Part shown: one piece after another, positions 28,094 to 36,975 of the stretch
Layout: every line of letters starts with the position of its first letter
Numbering within the stretch: position 1 is the first letter of the stretch
NCBI RefSeq assembly: GCF_008830225.1
Contig: NZ_WAIE01000006.1
Location: forward strand, 124,001 to 188,000
Direction: 5' to 3'
DNA from: Pseudodesulfovibrio senegalensis
GTDB lineage: Bacteria > Desulfobacterota > Desulfovibrionia > Desulfovibrionales > Desulfovibrionaceae
Length of the DNA: 64,000 nucleotides
Program-made: the position numbers and the translations under genes
The notes under the pieces: model-generated
Told to the model about the DNA's origin: nothing
The model's database searches: none
Seen by the model: only the letters and a program-made list of their open reading frames with translations

Positions 28094-29029
28094 ATGGACA
28101 GCCTACCGATTATCAGGAGCCTGGACGATATTGTCCGGGCCGTTCAGTCGTTGGGTGACATGCCCCGGGTGGCCATTGCCCGCTCGGCAGAGGATTTCGT
28201 GCTCCGGGCCGGGTTGCATGCCTATGAACAGGGCGTTGCCGAACCCGTGCTCATCGGCGATGCGGACAAGACCCGCGAGGTGGCGGACAGGAACGGGTTG
28301 GACATTTCCAGCCTGCGCATGATCCACATGCCCGATGACGGGCAGGCCGTGACCGAGGCCGTGCGCCTGTTCCGCGAGGGCGAGGTCTCCTTTGTCATGA
28401 AAGGGCTGGTGCCTACGGCCACGCTGCTCAAGGCCGTGCTCAACAAGGAAACCGGCGTGCCGCCCGAGACCGGCATCCTCAGCCATGTGGGCGTATTCAC
28501 GTCGCCCACGGACGAGCGCATCATGTTCGTGACCGATGCTGGCGTGAACATTGCGCCCAACCTGCAGCGCAAGGTGGACATCCTCAAGAACGCCATTGGC
28601 GTGGCCCGCACGTTGGGCATAGCAAAGCCCCGCTGCGCACTGCTGGCCGCCACGGAAAAGGTCAATTATCCGGCCATGCCCGCCACTCTGGACGGCGACG
28701 TGATCACCAAGATGGCCTCCAAGGGCGAATTCGGCGAGGCCGAGGTGCATGGCCCGTTGTCGCTGGATCTGGCCGTGAATCTGGACAGCGCGGCCTGCAA
28801 GGGCGTTTCCGGTCCCGTGGCCGGGCAGGCGGACATACTGCTGACCCCGGACATCGAGAGCGGCAACATTCTGTACAAGTCCCTCAGTTCGTTCTGCCGG
28901 GTGACCATTGCCGGTGTGGTGGTGGGCAGCCGCGTTCCCGTGGTGGTGCCGTCCCGCGGCGATTCGGACAAGTCCAAATTCTATTCACTCGCCCTTGCGG
29001 CCTATCTGGGCAGGAGAGCGCAACAATGA
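28094..29029 (+). CDS. ptb: Phosphate butyryltransferase (phosphate acyltransferase)
   Basis: A 311-residue member of the PTA_PTB family, with 'EGEVSFVMKGLVPTATLLKAVL' (shortened in the family alignments to the MKG motif), 'LSHVGVF', 'DAGVNIAPNL' and 'DILLTPDIESGNILYKSL' (the PDxxxGN motif near 255-262). It interconverts butyryl-CoA or branched acyl-CoA plus phosphate with the acyl phosphate. It begins one base after the IlvH-like stop, and its TGA overlaps the ATG of the kinase gene (ATGA). Together with the kinase it conserves ATP from acyl-CoA. A second Ptb-like gene lies at 51430-52371. Confidence 0.92.
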   Translation: MDSLPIIRSLDDIVRAVQSLGDMPRVAIARSAEDFVLRAGLHAYEQGVAEPVLIGDADKTREVADRNGLDISSLRMIHMPDDGQAVTEAVRLFREGEVSFVMKGLVPTATLLKAVLNKETGVPPETGILSHVGVFTSPTDERIMFVTDAGVNIAPNLQRKVDILKNAIGVARTLGIAKPRCALLAATEKVNYPAMPATLDGDVITKMASKGEFGEAEVHGPLSLDLAVNLDSAACKGVSGPVAGQADILLTPDIESGNILYKSLSSFCRVTIAGVVVGSRVPVVVPSRGDSDKSKFYSLALAAYLGRRAQQ

Positions 29030-30105
29030 GCACGGTTTTTGTCATCAACCCCGGTTCCACATCCACCAAGCTGGCCCTGTTTCGCGAGCGTGAAGAGCTT
29101 TTCGAAGAGGAATTGCAGCATTCCAAGGAAGAGCTGGCCGCTTGCGGCAGCGTGAGCGGGCAGGCCCCCCTGCGCATGTTGGCCATCGAAAAGGTGCTGG
29201 CCGATCACGGCGTGGACGGATCCGATGTGGACGCGGTCGCGGGCCGTGGCGGCCTGCTGGCACCCCTTGAAGGTGGGGTTTACGAAGTGTGTGACAATAT
29301 GTTGGACGATTTGGCAGCCAGCAAGTATGGCTCACATCCCTGCAATCTGGGGGCCGGGCTTGCGCGTGACTTGGCGCAGAAATGGGGCGTGCCCGCCTAC
29401 ATCGTGGATCCGGTGGTTACGGACGAAATGGACGCGCGCGCCCGGGTCACCGGCATGCCCGGGCTGGAACGGCGCAGCGTGTTTCACGCCCTGAACCAGC
29501 GCGGGGCCGCCCGCAGGGCCATGCGACTGGCAGGCCGCGTGTACGAGGATTGTTGTCTGGTGGTGGCGCATATGGGCGGCGGCATGTCCGTGGGCGCGCA
29601 CCGCAGGGGGCGGGTGGTGGACGTTACCAACGGTCTGGACGGCGAAGGGCCGTTTACGCCCGAACGCACCGGGACCCTGCCCGTACTGCCCATGCTGGAG
29701 CGCATGCACAACGGCCAGAGCTTCGAGTCCCTGCGCCTGACCGTGTTGCGCGAGGGCGGACTGTGGGCGCATCTGGGCACCAACGACATGCGCGAGGTGG
29801 AACGGCGCATGAACGAGGGCGACGAACACTGCATCGCGATTTTCAAGGCCATGGCCTACAGCATAGCCAAGCATGTGGGGGCCATGGTGCCTTCCGCTCT
29901 GGACGGCGTGCAGGACCGGCTGGACGCCATCGTGCTCACCGGGGGCATGGCCCGCAGTACCGCTCTGGTGCAGGAACTCACCCGCATGCTTTCGTGTCTG
30001 GCTCCGGTGAAGGTGGTGCCCGGAAGCGTGGAAATGGCGGCGCTGGCCTTTGGCGTGTGCATGGCCCTTGCCGGCAGCGAGCCCGTGCGGACCTATGCCG
30101 GATAG
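29026..30105 (+). CDS. buk: Butyrate kinase (acyl kinase, ASKHA family)
   Basis: A 359-residue kinase with the acetate/butyrate kinase N-terminal 'VINPGSTSTKLALF', the 'VVAHMGGGMSVGAHRRGRVVD' phosphate-binding region near 180-200 (shown shortened) and 'IVLTGGMARS' near 305. It transfers phosphate from butyryl or branched-chain acyl phosphate to ADP. The start overlaps the ptb stop by ATGA. The pair with ptb gives an acyl-CoA to acid plus ATP route, which in this anaerobe may serve branched-chain amino-acid fermentation or the reverse activation of acids. A strong terminator follows. Confidence 0.93.
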   Translation: MSTVFVINPGSTSTKLALFREREELFEEELQHSKEELAACGSVSGQAPLRMLAIEKVLADHGVDGSDVDAVAGRGGLLAPLEGGVYEVCDNMLDDLAASKYGSHPCNLGAGLARDLAQKWGVPAYIVDPVVTDEMDARARVTGMPGLERRSVFHALNQRGAARRAMRLAGRVYEDCCLVVAHMGGGMSVGAHRRGRVVDVTNGLDGEGPFTPERTGTLPVLPMLERMHNGQSFESLRLTVLREGGLWAHLGTNDMREVERRMNEGDEHCIAIFKAMAYSIAKHVGAMVPSALDGVQDRLDAIVLTGGMARSTALVQELTRMLSCLAPVKVVPGSVEMAALAFGVCMALAGSEPVRTYAG

Positions 30106-30127
30106 GGCAGATCGTTTTCGCTTGCAC

Positions 30128-30154
30128 GGCCCCGGGATTCCGGGGCCTTTTTTT
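30128..30154 (+). terminator. Terminator of ilvH-ptb-buk
   Basis: GGCCCCGG, loop GATT, CCGGGGCC, then seven T. It lies 22 bases after the buk stop and just before the 3' end of the convergent kinase gene. Confidence 0.9.
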
Positions 30155-30155
30155 G

Positions 30156-32204
30156 TCAGCGGGCCGGTGCCTTGTGGATGCTGCGCACGATCTGTTCCAG
30201 CTCCTTGAAGTCCACGGGTTTGGTCAGGAAGGCGTCCATACCCGCGTCAAAGCATCGTTTGCGATCTGCAGGAAAGGCGAACGCGGTGATGGCAATGACC
30301 GGCACAGAGGCCGGGGTGGCCATGTCCGTTGCCGCGCGGATGCGTTTGGTGGTTTCTATGCCGTCCATGTGCGGCATTTCCAGATCCATGAACACCACGT
30401 CAAAGCGGTTTTCCTGCATAAGGTTCAGGGCCTGGCGTCCGTGTTCCGCCCAGCGCACGGTGTTGCCCAGTTTTTCCAGAAACAGTTTGGGCGCGGTGCG
30501 GTTTACGGGGTTGTCCTCCACCAGCAGGATGTTCAGGCCCTCGCCTTGGGCGTGGTCTGTCGGGGAGAGCTGCTCGTCTTCCTGCGCCTCCAGCAGGCCC
30601 AGCGGAATGGAGGCATAGATGGTGGTGCCCTTGCCCTGTTCGCTGGCAAGGGTCAGGGTGCCGCCCATGAGGTGCACCAGCTTGCGCACGATGCCCAGCC
30701 CGAGCCCGGTTCCGCGCACGGAGCGTTGCAGCCCGGTGTCCGCCTGCTCAAAGGGTTCGAATATCCGTTCCAGGGCCTCGTCCGGTATGCCCACGCCCGT
30801 GTCCGAAACCGAAAACAGGATATGGGCCGTGTCCTTGTTGCGGGCCAGCGGGGTCACGTCCAGGCGCACGGTTCCCGAGGGCGTGAATTTTACGGCATTG
30901 CCCACCAGATTGAATAGAATCTGCCGGAGGCGTCCGCCGTCCCCCACCAGATTGTCCGGTATGCGGCTGTCCAGCGAGTAGCTCAGGTTCACGTCCTTGT
31001 CCGCCACCTGATGCCGGAAGCCCTGCACAACCGCGTTCACGGTCTGGGGCAGGTCCACCAGATCGCGGGCCAGCGTGATTTTTCCGGCCTCGATCTTGGA
31101 AAGGTCCAGCAGGTCGTTGATGATGGTCAGCAGGCCGCGGCAGGAATGCAGGGCGATGTCCATGTATTCGCGCTGTTCCTGGTCCAGTTCGGTCCTGAGC
31201 GTGAGTTGGAGCATGCCCAGCACACCGTTGAGCGGGGTGCGCACCTCGTGGCTCATGTTGGCCAGGAATTCGGTTTTGGCCGTGCTGGCGGCCTGGGCCT
31301 CGTCGCGTGCGCGTTTCAGGGCACGCTCTGCTTCCTTGCTGGCGGTAATGTCCTGCACCGAACCGAAAATCTTGTGAATGACACCGTTGTCCGCGTGGGC
31401 ACGGGCCGAGGCCCGGATCCACTTGAGGGTTCCCCTGGGGGTGCGGATTTTGAATTCCGTGGTCTGGGGGCTTTGTCCGCGGCGTACGCGTTGCATGGCC
31501 GCCAGCACCCGCCGGCGCTGGCGCGGCCCGGCGCACATGCCCAGAAGCTCCATGCCCGGGGGGGGCTGGGTGCCGGTGATTTCGAGAATGCGGTATATTT
31601 CCGGGGTCCATGTGCTTTTGAGGGTCACGGGGTCGGCTTCCCAGCCACCGATGGCGGCAAGGCTCTGCATTTCCTCGAGCATGCTCCGGGATTTCTCGAA
31701 CCCGTCCTGAATGCGTTTGCGTTCTTCTTCCAGCGATATGGCCTTGGCCAATGTGGAGATGGTGTCTATGTCGCGCCGTGAAAATTCCCGGGGCTGCATG
31801 TCCACGATGCACAGGGCGCCGATGGCCTTGCCCTGCAACCGCACCGGATGGCCGAGGTAGCTGCGCAGACCGTAGCGCCGGACATAGGGATCGGTGGTGG
31901 CGAAGCGGGTTTCGTTTATGTCGGGAATGGACACGGGCCGATCCTGGCCGGTGATGGTTGCCTCGTAGCATATGTGGCCGCAGGCCGGGTCGCTTTCCGG
32001 AAGGTCGTGGGGCGCGTTGTGCGCGGCCCAGGCGCACAGGGACTGTTCCTGATTGTCCAGCCTGTTGAACAGGGTGCAGGCTCCCTGCAGTATCTCGCCT
32101 GTGGCGCGGACGATGCGCTGGATGTTTTCATCCGGATTGGTGCCCAGTTCGCCGAACAGGGCGTTGAGTTTCGACAGCGTGGGCGAGTAATCAGTTCCGG
32201 GCAT
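30156..32204 (-). CDS. GAF-PAS hybrid sensor histidine kinase
   Basis: A 682-residue soluble kinase. Order: GAF domain (about 15-165; 'ACTLFNRLDNQEQ', 'SYLGHPVRLQGKAIGALCIV'), PAS domain with PAC (about 185-300), HisKA ('[14 protein letters not shown]'), HATPase_c ('LVGNAVKF', 'DTGVGIP', 'GTGLGLGI') and receiver ('VVFMDLEMPHMDG'). The ATG at 32204 is preceded by GGGAGAAG; the frame is open to 32507 but that part crosses the cheR promoter region. It is transcribed divergently from cheR. The kinase has no adjacent transcriptional regulator. Confidence 0.92.
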   Translation of the reverse strand: MPGTDYSPTLSKLNALFGELGTNPDENIQRIVRATGEILQGACTLFNRLDNQEQSLCAWAAHNAPHDLPESDPACGHICYEATITGQDRPVSIPDINETRFATTDPYVRRYGLRSYLGHPVRLQGKAIGALCIVDMQPREFSRRDIDTISTLAKAISLEEERKRIQDGFEKSRSMLEEMQSLAAIGGWEADPVTLKSTWTPEIYRILEITGTQPPPGMELLGMCAGPRQRRRVLAAMQRVRRGQSPQTTEFKIRTPRGTLKWIRASARAHADNGVIHKIFGSVQDITASKEAERALKRARDEAQAASTAKTEFLANMSHEVRTPLNGVLGMLQLTLRTELDQEQREYMDIALHSCRGLLTIINDLLDLSKIEAGKITLARDLVDLPQTVNAVVQGFRHQVADKDVNLSYSLDSRIPDNLVGDGGRLRQILFNLVGNAVKFTPSGTVRLDVTPLARNKDTAHILFSVSDTGVGIPDEALERIFEPFEQADTGLQRSVRGTGLGLGIVRKLVHLMGGTLTLASEQGKGTTIYASIPLGLLEAQEDEQLSPTDHAQGEGLNILLVEDNPVNRTAPKLFLEKLGNTVRWAEHGRQALNLMQENRFDVVFMDLEMPHMDGIETTKRIRAATDMATPASVPVIAITAFAFPADRKRCFDAGMDAFLTKPVDFKELEQIVRSIHKAPAR

Positions 32205-32424
32205 GGTAGTCTTCTCCCTTGGGTGGTGCTGGGAAGGTAGTACCTGAAAAACATCGAATGCAGAAGAGCATATAATTGCATGCTGGTTCGCAATGACGCC
32301 TAATGGGACAGGGCATGCTTTTCCGCCGCAGGGTGGTGGGAATTGCCATTTCCCGATTAAGAAGATATTGAATAGGTTAGAACGGCCTGTTTTATTTGAA
32401 GGCAAAGTGCAACGAGGAAGCTGA

Positions 32425-33297
32425 ATGTCCCTGTTTTCAAGTTCCATTTCTCTTCGCAAGGGAGTCTCCATAACGGACGACGAGTTCGTCCAGTTGCGCG
32501 ACTTCATCTATGAAAAGAGTGGTATCTTTGTTGATGAAAAGCGCAAGTATCTTTTCGAAAGTCGATTCAGGAAGCGTCTGCAGGAATTGGGGCTTGGCAG
32601 CTTCGGCGATTATCTCAAGTTTTTGAAGTTCGATTCGAGCCGCAAGGACGAGATGGTCCGGTTGTTCGAGATGATCACCACCAACGAGACCAGCTTCTAC
32701 CGCGATGTGAGGCAGTTGGAGGCGTTTTCCTCCAAGGTGCTGTCGTCGGTGCTGGACGGCCAGCGCAAACTGGGCAAGAAGGAATTGAACATCTGGTCCG
32801 CAGGGTGTTCCTCGGGAGAGGAGCCGTACACGCTGGCCATTCTGCTTTTCGAACTGCTCGGCCCGACCATTTCGCAATGGCGCATCCGCATCAACGCCAA
32901 CGACATTTCCATGGCCATGATCAAGAAGGCCCGTGAGGGCGTTTACAACGACTACGCCATGAAGACCACGCCGGAAGCCATTCAGAGAAAGTATTTCACC
33001 AAGGAAGCCGATGGCTTGCGCATCAAGCCCGAAGTGGCCAAACTAGTTGATTTCAGGCTCATGAACCTGAACGACCCCCTTGCACTGAAGCGGATTCCGC
33101 GTTCCCACATCGTGTTTTGCCGGAACGTGATCATATATTTCGACGAAGCCATGAAGAAGAAGGTGATCAATTCGTTTTACGACAACCTTGTGCCGGGCGG
33201 ATACCTCATGCTCGGCCATTCCGAGTCGTTGCACAAGATCACCAAGGCCTTCAAGCCGGAGTTTCATCCCGGCACCATTGCCTACAGGAAGGAATAG
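32425..33297 (+). CDS. cheR: CheR-type chemoreceptor glutamate methyltransferase
   Basis: A 290-residue enzyme. The N-terminal helical CheR domain ('EFVQLRDFIYEKSGIF', 'FEMITTNETSFYRD') is followed by the SAM-binding fold with 'IWSAGCSSGEEPYTLAI', 'INANDIS' and 'IVFCRNVIIYFD'. It methylates receptor glutamates for adaptation, as would be needed by the chemoreceptor at 4626-7199. It starts a two-gene unit with an HDOD protein 24 bases downstream, away from any core che cluster in this window. Confidence 0.96.
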   Translation: MSLFSSSISLRKGVSITDDEFVQLRDFIYEKSGIFVDEKRKYLFESRFRKRLQELGLGSFGDYLKFLKFDSSRKDEMVRLFEMITTNETSFYRDVRQLEAFSSKVLSSVLDGQRKLGKKELNIWSAGCSSGEEPYTLAILLFELLGPTISQWRIRINANDISMAMIKKAREGVYNDYAMKTTPEAIQRKYFTKEADGLRIKPEVAKLVDFRLMNLNDPLALKRIPRSHIVFCRNVIIYFDEAMKKKVINSFYDNLVPGGYLMLGHSESLHKITKAFKPEFHPGTIAYRKE

Positions 33298-33321
33298 GGG
33301 AGCGGGGAGGATAGACAGAGA

Positions 33322-34530
33322 ATGCGCATAAACGAGCTGCAATCAGGAATGGTCCTGTCGTGCGACCTCAAGACCTCGGACGGCAGGATGCTGCTGCCCA
33401 GGGGGCTTGAGTTGACTGACAGGCACATTCAGATGCTTGTGCGCGCGGGCATCGAAGATGTGGAGGTCGATGCCCCCAAGGCAGAGCTGAACGCGGACAT
33501 GGTCCGAGCGTTGGAGGAATATGTCCGGGATTTCTATCTGTATGTGAATCCCGACCACGCCCCCATGCTCGAATTGTTCCGCATTTCGTTGGACAGGACC
33601 GCCGTGGCCGTTGCTTCGGGCTGGAACCTGCCTTCCGAGGAGGAACGCAGGGCGCAGACCGTGGAACACATGGACGACATCTTTCTCAAGGATATGGGCA
33701 CCCCGGCCGATATCGTGAAACACGAAACCGAGCTGGAAAGTTTTCCGGACGTGTATTTCCGCATTCGGGAAGTGCTCGACTCCCCCAACGTGTCCGCAGA
33801 CAGGCTCGCCAAGGTGGTCAGCACGGACGTGGGGCTTTCCGCCAAGCTGCTCAAGTTGGTGAACAGCCCGTTCTACGGGTTTACCTCATCCATCGATTCC
33901 ATCAGCCGGGCCGTGGCGCTTGTGGGTGGCAAGGAGCTTTCCACGCTGGCGCTGGGCATTTCGACCATCAGCTATTTCAAGGATATCCCGCCCGAACTGA
34001 TCAACATGGAGCAGTTCTGGCGGCATTCCATTTCCTGCGGTGTGTTTGCACGCCTGCTGGCGGAAAAGCAGAACGGACTGCAGCCCGAGCGGTTGTTCAT
34101 CGCCGGGTTGCTGCATGACGTGGGCCGCCTGATCATGTTCAAGAAAATCCCCTACGCCTCGCGGGAGGCCATGCTGTTCGCACGTGAAAACAGCATTCCC
34201 CTGCATGAGGCCGAGCGGGAGGTCATCGGCTTCGACCATACCGACGTGAGCCGCCACCTTCTGGCGGAATGGAAGTTCCCGCAGGGGCTTTCGGAGATCA
34301 TCAATTACCACCATGACCCCATGGCCTATCCCAATCCTCTGGAGCCGGCCATCGTCAACGTGGCCGACAATATCGCCAACGCGGTGAGCATTGCCGAAGG
34401 TGGCATGTACGTGGTGCCGGGCATGGCCGAAGGCGCGTGGGAATTGATGGGAACCGGCGTGGGCTTTTTGCGCGAGGCCATCTCGGCCTACGATGAGCAG
34501 ATAGACCAGATTCAGCACGCCTTTTTTTGA
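33322..34530 (+). CDS. HDOD-domain signalling protein
   Basis: A 402-residue protein. The N-terminal 110 residues ('LQSGMVLSCDLKTSDGRMLLPRG') resemble the DUF3391-like domain seen before HD domains. The rest is an HDOD domain: 'VVSTDVGLSAKLLKLVNSPFYG', written here in part, 'ISRAVALVGGKELSTLAL' and 'FIAGLLHDVGRLIMF'. An HD pair is visible in 'LLHDVGRL' but the GYP motif is absent. HDOD proteins act as regulators or scaffolds, often in chemotaxis and c-di-GMP circuits, fitting its place after cheR. Confidence 0.9.
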   Translation: MRINELQSGMVLSCDLKTSDGRMLLPRGLELTDRHIQMLVRAGIEDVEVDAPKAELNADMVRALEEYVRDFYLYVNPDHAPMLELFRISLDRTAVAVASGWNLPSEEERRAQTVEHMDDIFLKDMGTPADIVKHETELESFPDVYFRIREVLDSPNVSADRLAKVVSTDVGLSAKLLKLVNSPFYGFTSSIDSISRAVALVGGKELSTLALGISTISYFKDIPPELINMEQFWRHSISCGVFARLLAEKQNGLQPERLFIAGLLHDVGRLIMFKKIPYASREAMLFARENSIPLHEAEREVIGFDHTDVSRHLLAEWKFPQGLSEIINYHHDPMAYPNPLEPAIVNVADNIANAVSIAEGGMYVVPGMAEGAWELMGTGVGFLREAISAYDEQIDQIQHAFF

Positions 34531-34555
34531 ATGAAAAAGTAAATCGGCAGGTTGA

Positions 34556-34599
34556 AAGACCGCAACTCTCTACAATGATGAGTTGCGGTCTTGTTTTTC
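34556..34599 (+). terminator. Terminator of cheR-HDOD
   Basis: A perfect 13-bp stem, AAGACCGCAACTC with GAGTTGCGGTCTT, and an 11-base loop, followed by GTTTTT. The end of the convergent membrane-protein gene touches the T-run. Confidence 0.88.
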
Positions 34600-35020
34600 A
34601 GAGCAGGAAGTCCTGCACCACTCGCCAGCCCGACACCACCTGATACAGGGCCATGAGCAGCAGGATGCCCCCGGCGGCCCCGTGCACCAGCGGCAGCAGG
34701 GTGCGTTTTTTCCTGTTGCTGTTCATGAACAGGCCCGTGCCCATGCTCAGGGCCATGAACGGCAGCATGGCAAAGGCCACCTTGTAGTGATTGCCGGTCA
34801 CGAAGTTTGCGGACCATGACATGCGGACCATGAGCAGGCCGCCAACAAGCCCGCCGAGCCAGAGCAGTTCCGCGATCAGGCCGAGGCGTACGTGGCGTTT
34901 CCAGAGAAAGGTGCGCCGTGCGCCGAGGTGGCGTCCGGCAAAACGTTCCACGCCGAGATAGGCCACGTTCAGGGCCAACAGGGTGGCCACGGCCTGAAGC
35001 AGGGGATGAATCCAAAGCAT
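34598..35020 (-). CDS. Four-helix membrane protein with one His per helix (DUF4079-like)
   Basis: A 140-residue integral membrane protein with GGAGG 5 bases before the ATG. Four hydrophobic helices each carry or adjoin a histidine: H5, H43, H78 and H113. That pattern recalls b-type heme coordination in cytochrome b561-like bundles and the DUF4079 group, but I cannot confirm heme binding from sequence. A basic 'NSNRKKR' loop lies before the last helix. It stands alone between the HDOD gene and the heptosyltransferase gene. Confidence 0.6.
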   Translation of the reverse strand: MLWIHPLLQAVATLLALNVAYLGVERFAGRHLGARRTFLWKRHVRLGLIAELLWLGGLVGGLLMVRMSWSANFVTGNHYKVAFAMLPFMALSMGTGLFMNSNRKKRTLLPLVHGAAGGILLLMALYQVVSGWRVVQDFLL

Positions 35021-35087
35021 GACGCCTCCGATGTTGTTCCGGTTTCGCTTGATACTACCGCATTATCCGCCGGTTTCAAGGGGGACG

Positions 35088-36155
35088 TTACAGTTCTTCG
35101 TCCAGCAGGGGGGCCAGGGCGTCCCAGACCATGTCCGGGGTAATGGCTTTCATGCATTTGTGGTGGCGCTTGGGGCAGCGTTTGGGGCCGTGCAGGCCGC
35201 AGGGCCGACAGCCCAGCTCGACCTCGAGAACCGTGGAATCTTCCCCGCGCGGGAAAAAGCCCAGCTTGCGCACAGTGGGGCCGAACAGGGACACCAGCGG
35301 CACGCCCTGTGTCCATGCAAGGTGCATGGGGCCGGAGTCGTTGGTCAGGCAGGCATCGAGGCGGCCTATGGCCGCGGCCAGTTCCACCAGCGAGAGCCTG
35401 CCCGCGAGGTTGTGCACATAGCGGCCCGTGCCTCCTGCCTTTTCAATGATGTCCGCCACCAGTCTGGTTTCCTCGGGACCGCCGAAAACGAGCACGGTGA
35501 TGCCGTGGTTGGCGGCCTTGCGGATGATTTTCGCGAAATATTCGGGTAGCCAGCATTTGGTGGGCCATGTGGAACCGGGGTGCACGCCCAGGACGCGGTC
35601 CCCGACCAGTCCGTTTTCGTGCCAGAATTTTTCGGCCCGGTCCTGTTCCGCCTGCGGCAGCGTCAGCCGGGCCTGGGGTGCGGGCAGGGAAATGCCCAGC
35701 GGAGCCAGCAGCTGGTGCAGGCGCTCGATTTCCTCCAGCTGGTCAAAGCGGCGCGAAACGGTTGTGGTGTATGCCATGCGGTTGAACCACGGCGTGTCGT
35801 AACCGATGCGCGTGGCAATGCCGGTGCTGCGGGCCACCAGTGCGCTGCGCAGGCTGCGGTGTGCGGATATCCAGAGGTCGAAACCCTGTGCGCGGATCTG
35901 TCTGCCCAGCCGCATGGCCGAGAACAGGGAGCGGTCCGTGCCGCGTTTGTCGAAGCCGTGGACCGCATGCACGCCGGGTTGCCCGGCAAAGAGCGGTTCC
36001 AGCCCGGCGCGTACCCAGAGATGGATTTCGGCTTCGGGGTGGCGTTGGTGCAGGGCGGCCAGCAGGGGCAGCGTGAGCACGGCATCGCCGATGAACGCGG
36101 TCTGCCAGACGCCTATCTTTCTGTATTCGTGCATGTTCCGGTTTTTGTCCTTCAT
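35088..36155 (-). CDS. Glycosyltransferase family 9 (heptosyltransferase-like)
   Basis: A 355-residue GT-B enzyme: 'KIGVWQTAFIGDAVLTLPLL' at the N-terminus and 'DACLTNDSGPMHLAWTQGVPL' near 270 (written in part), the ADP-heptose binding signature of WaaC/WaaF/WaaQ. It adds heptose to the lipopolysaccharide inner core on the cytoplasmic face of the inner membrane. The C-terminus is Cys/His-rich ('CRPCGLHGPKRCPKRHHKC'), a feature seen in several GT9 members. The start at 36155 is tentative, with an ATG at 36134 in frame. It lies 33 bases after the queuosine transporter gene. Confidence 0.9.
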   Translation of the reverse strand: MKDKNRNMHEYRKIGVWQTAFIGDAVLTLPLLAALHQRHPEAEIHLWVRAGLEPLFAGQPGVHAVHGFDKRGTDRSLFSAMRLGRQIRAQGFDLWISAHRSLRSALVARSTGIATRIGYDTPWFNRMAYTTTVSRRFDQLEEIERLHQLLAPLGISLPAPQARLTLPQAEQDRAEKFWHENGLVGDRVLGVHPGSTWPTKCWLPEYFAKIIRKAANHGITVLVFGGPEETRLVADIIEKAGGTGRYVHNLAGRLSLVELAAAIGRLDACLTNDSGPMHLAWTQGVPLVSLFGPTVRKLGFFPRGEDSTVLEVELGCRPCGLHGPKRCPKRHHKCMKAITPDMVWDALAPLLDEEL

Positions 36156-36188
36156 GTGGCGGTCTTTCCGGGCAGGGTCTTCCGGCTT

Positions 36189-36872
36189 TTAGGCCGTGGC
36201 CTCGGGCCTGTGGAACAGGCGGCGGGCAAGGTACATGAACGGCGTGTCCAGAGCGGCCACCGCCAGCTTGATGACGTAGGTGGAGATCACGATCTCCCAC
36301 CACACGTTCATGGGAAACAGGCCCAGAAAGGCGATGGAGCAGAAGACCAGCGAATCCAGCAGCTGGCTGGACATGGTGCTCAGGTTGTTGCGCAGCCAGA
36401 GATGCTTGCCGCCGGTGCGTTCCTTGATAATGTGGAAGATCCAGATGTCATGCATCTGGGAAACAAGGTAGGCGGCGAGGCTGCCCAGCGCGATGCGGGG
36501 CATGAACCCGAACAGGGCCGCAAGGTGCGGCTGGGCGAAGTCGTCGGCTGCGGGCTGGAAAAGCAGGGCCAGCTGCATGTAGCCCACCATCATGAGCAGC
36601 GTCACGAATCCCAGCATGACCGCCTTTTTGGCGTCTTTCTTGCCGTAGAATTCACTGATCATGTCCGTGGCCAGAAACACGCTGGCATAGAGAATGTTGC
36701 CCAGCGTGGTGGTCAGCCCGAACAGCTCGACGGTTTTCATGACCTGTATGTTGCACAGCAGCAGGTTGAAGACGATGAGGGCAAAGAGGCCGGTGCGTCC
36801 GAAAAGACGGTAGACCGCCAGAACCAGACACAGGTCCATGACCGCGAAAACAAGCCAGAGGATTTCGTTCAT
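36189..36872 (-). CDS. Queuosine precursor transporter (YhhQ/Vut_1 family)
   Basis: A 227-residue membrane protein with six or seven helices. The family signature 'ASVFLATDMISEFYGKKDAKKAV' is present near 62-84 (only partly quoted in most alignments), as are 'LFGFMPRIALGSLAAYLVSQ' and 'WLRNNLSTMSSQLLDS'. YhhQ proteins import queuine precursors such as preQ0/preQ1 for tRNA modification. AAAGGAA precedes the ATG. No queuosine synthesis gene is in the window. Confidence 0.9.
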   Translation of the reverse strand: MNEILWLVFAVMDLCLVLAVYRLFGRTGLFALIVFNLLLCNIQVMKTVELFGLTTTLGNILYASVFLATDMISEFYGKKDAKKAVMLGFVTLLMMVGYMQLALLFQPAADDFAQPHLAALFGFMPRIALGSLAAYLVSQMHDIWIFHIIKERTGGKHLWLRNNLSTMSSQLLDSLVFCSIAFLGLFPMNVWWEIVISTYVIKLAVAALDTPFMYLARRLFHRPEATA

Positions 36873-36975
36873 GGGCGTTCCTTTGCCCCCATTTCACGGC
36901 CGTGTCAAATCCGGGCGGGCCGGGCGTGCAGGTTGTTCTTGGTTTTTGGCCGGAAATGTGGTGCAGTCCCCCATC

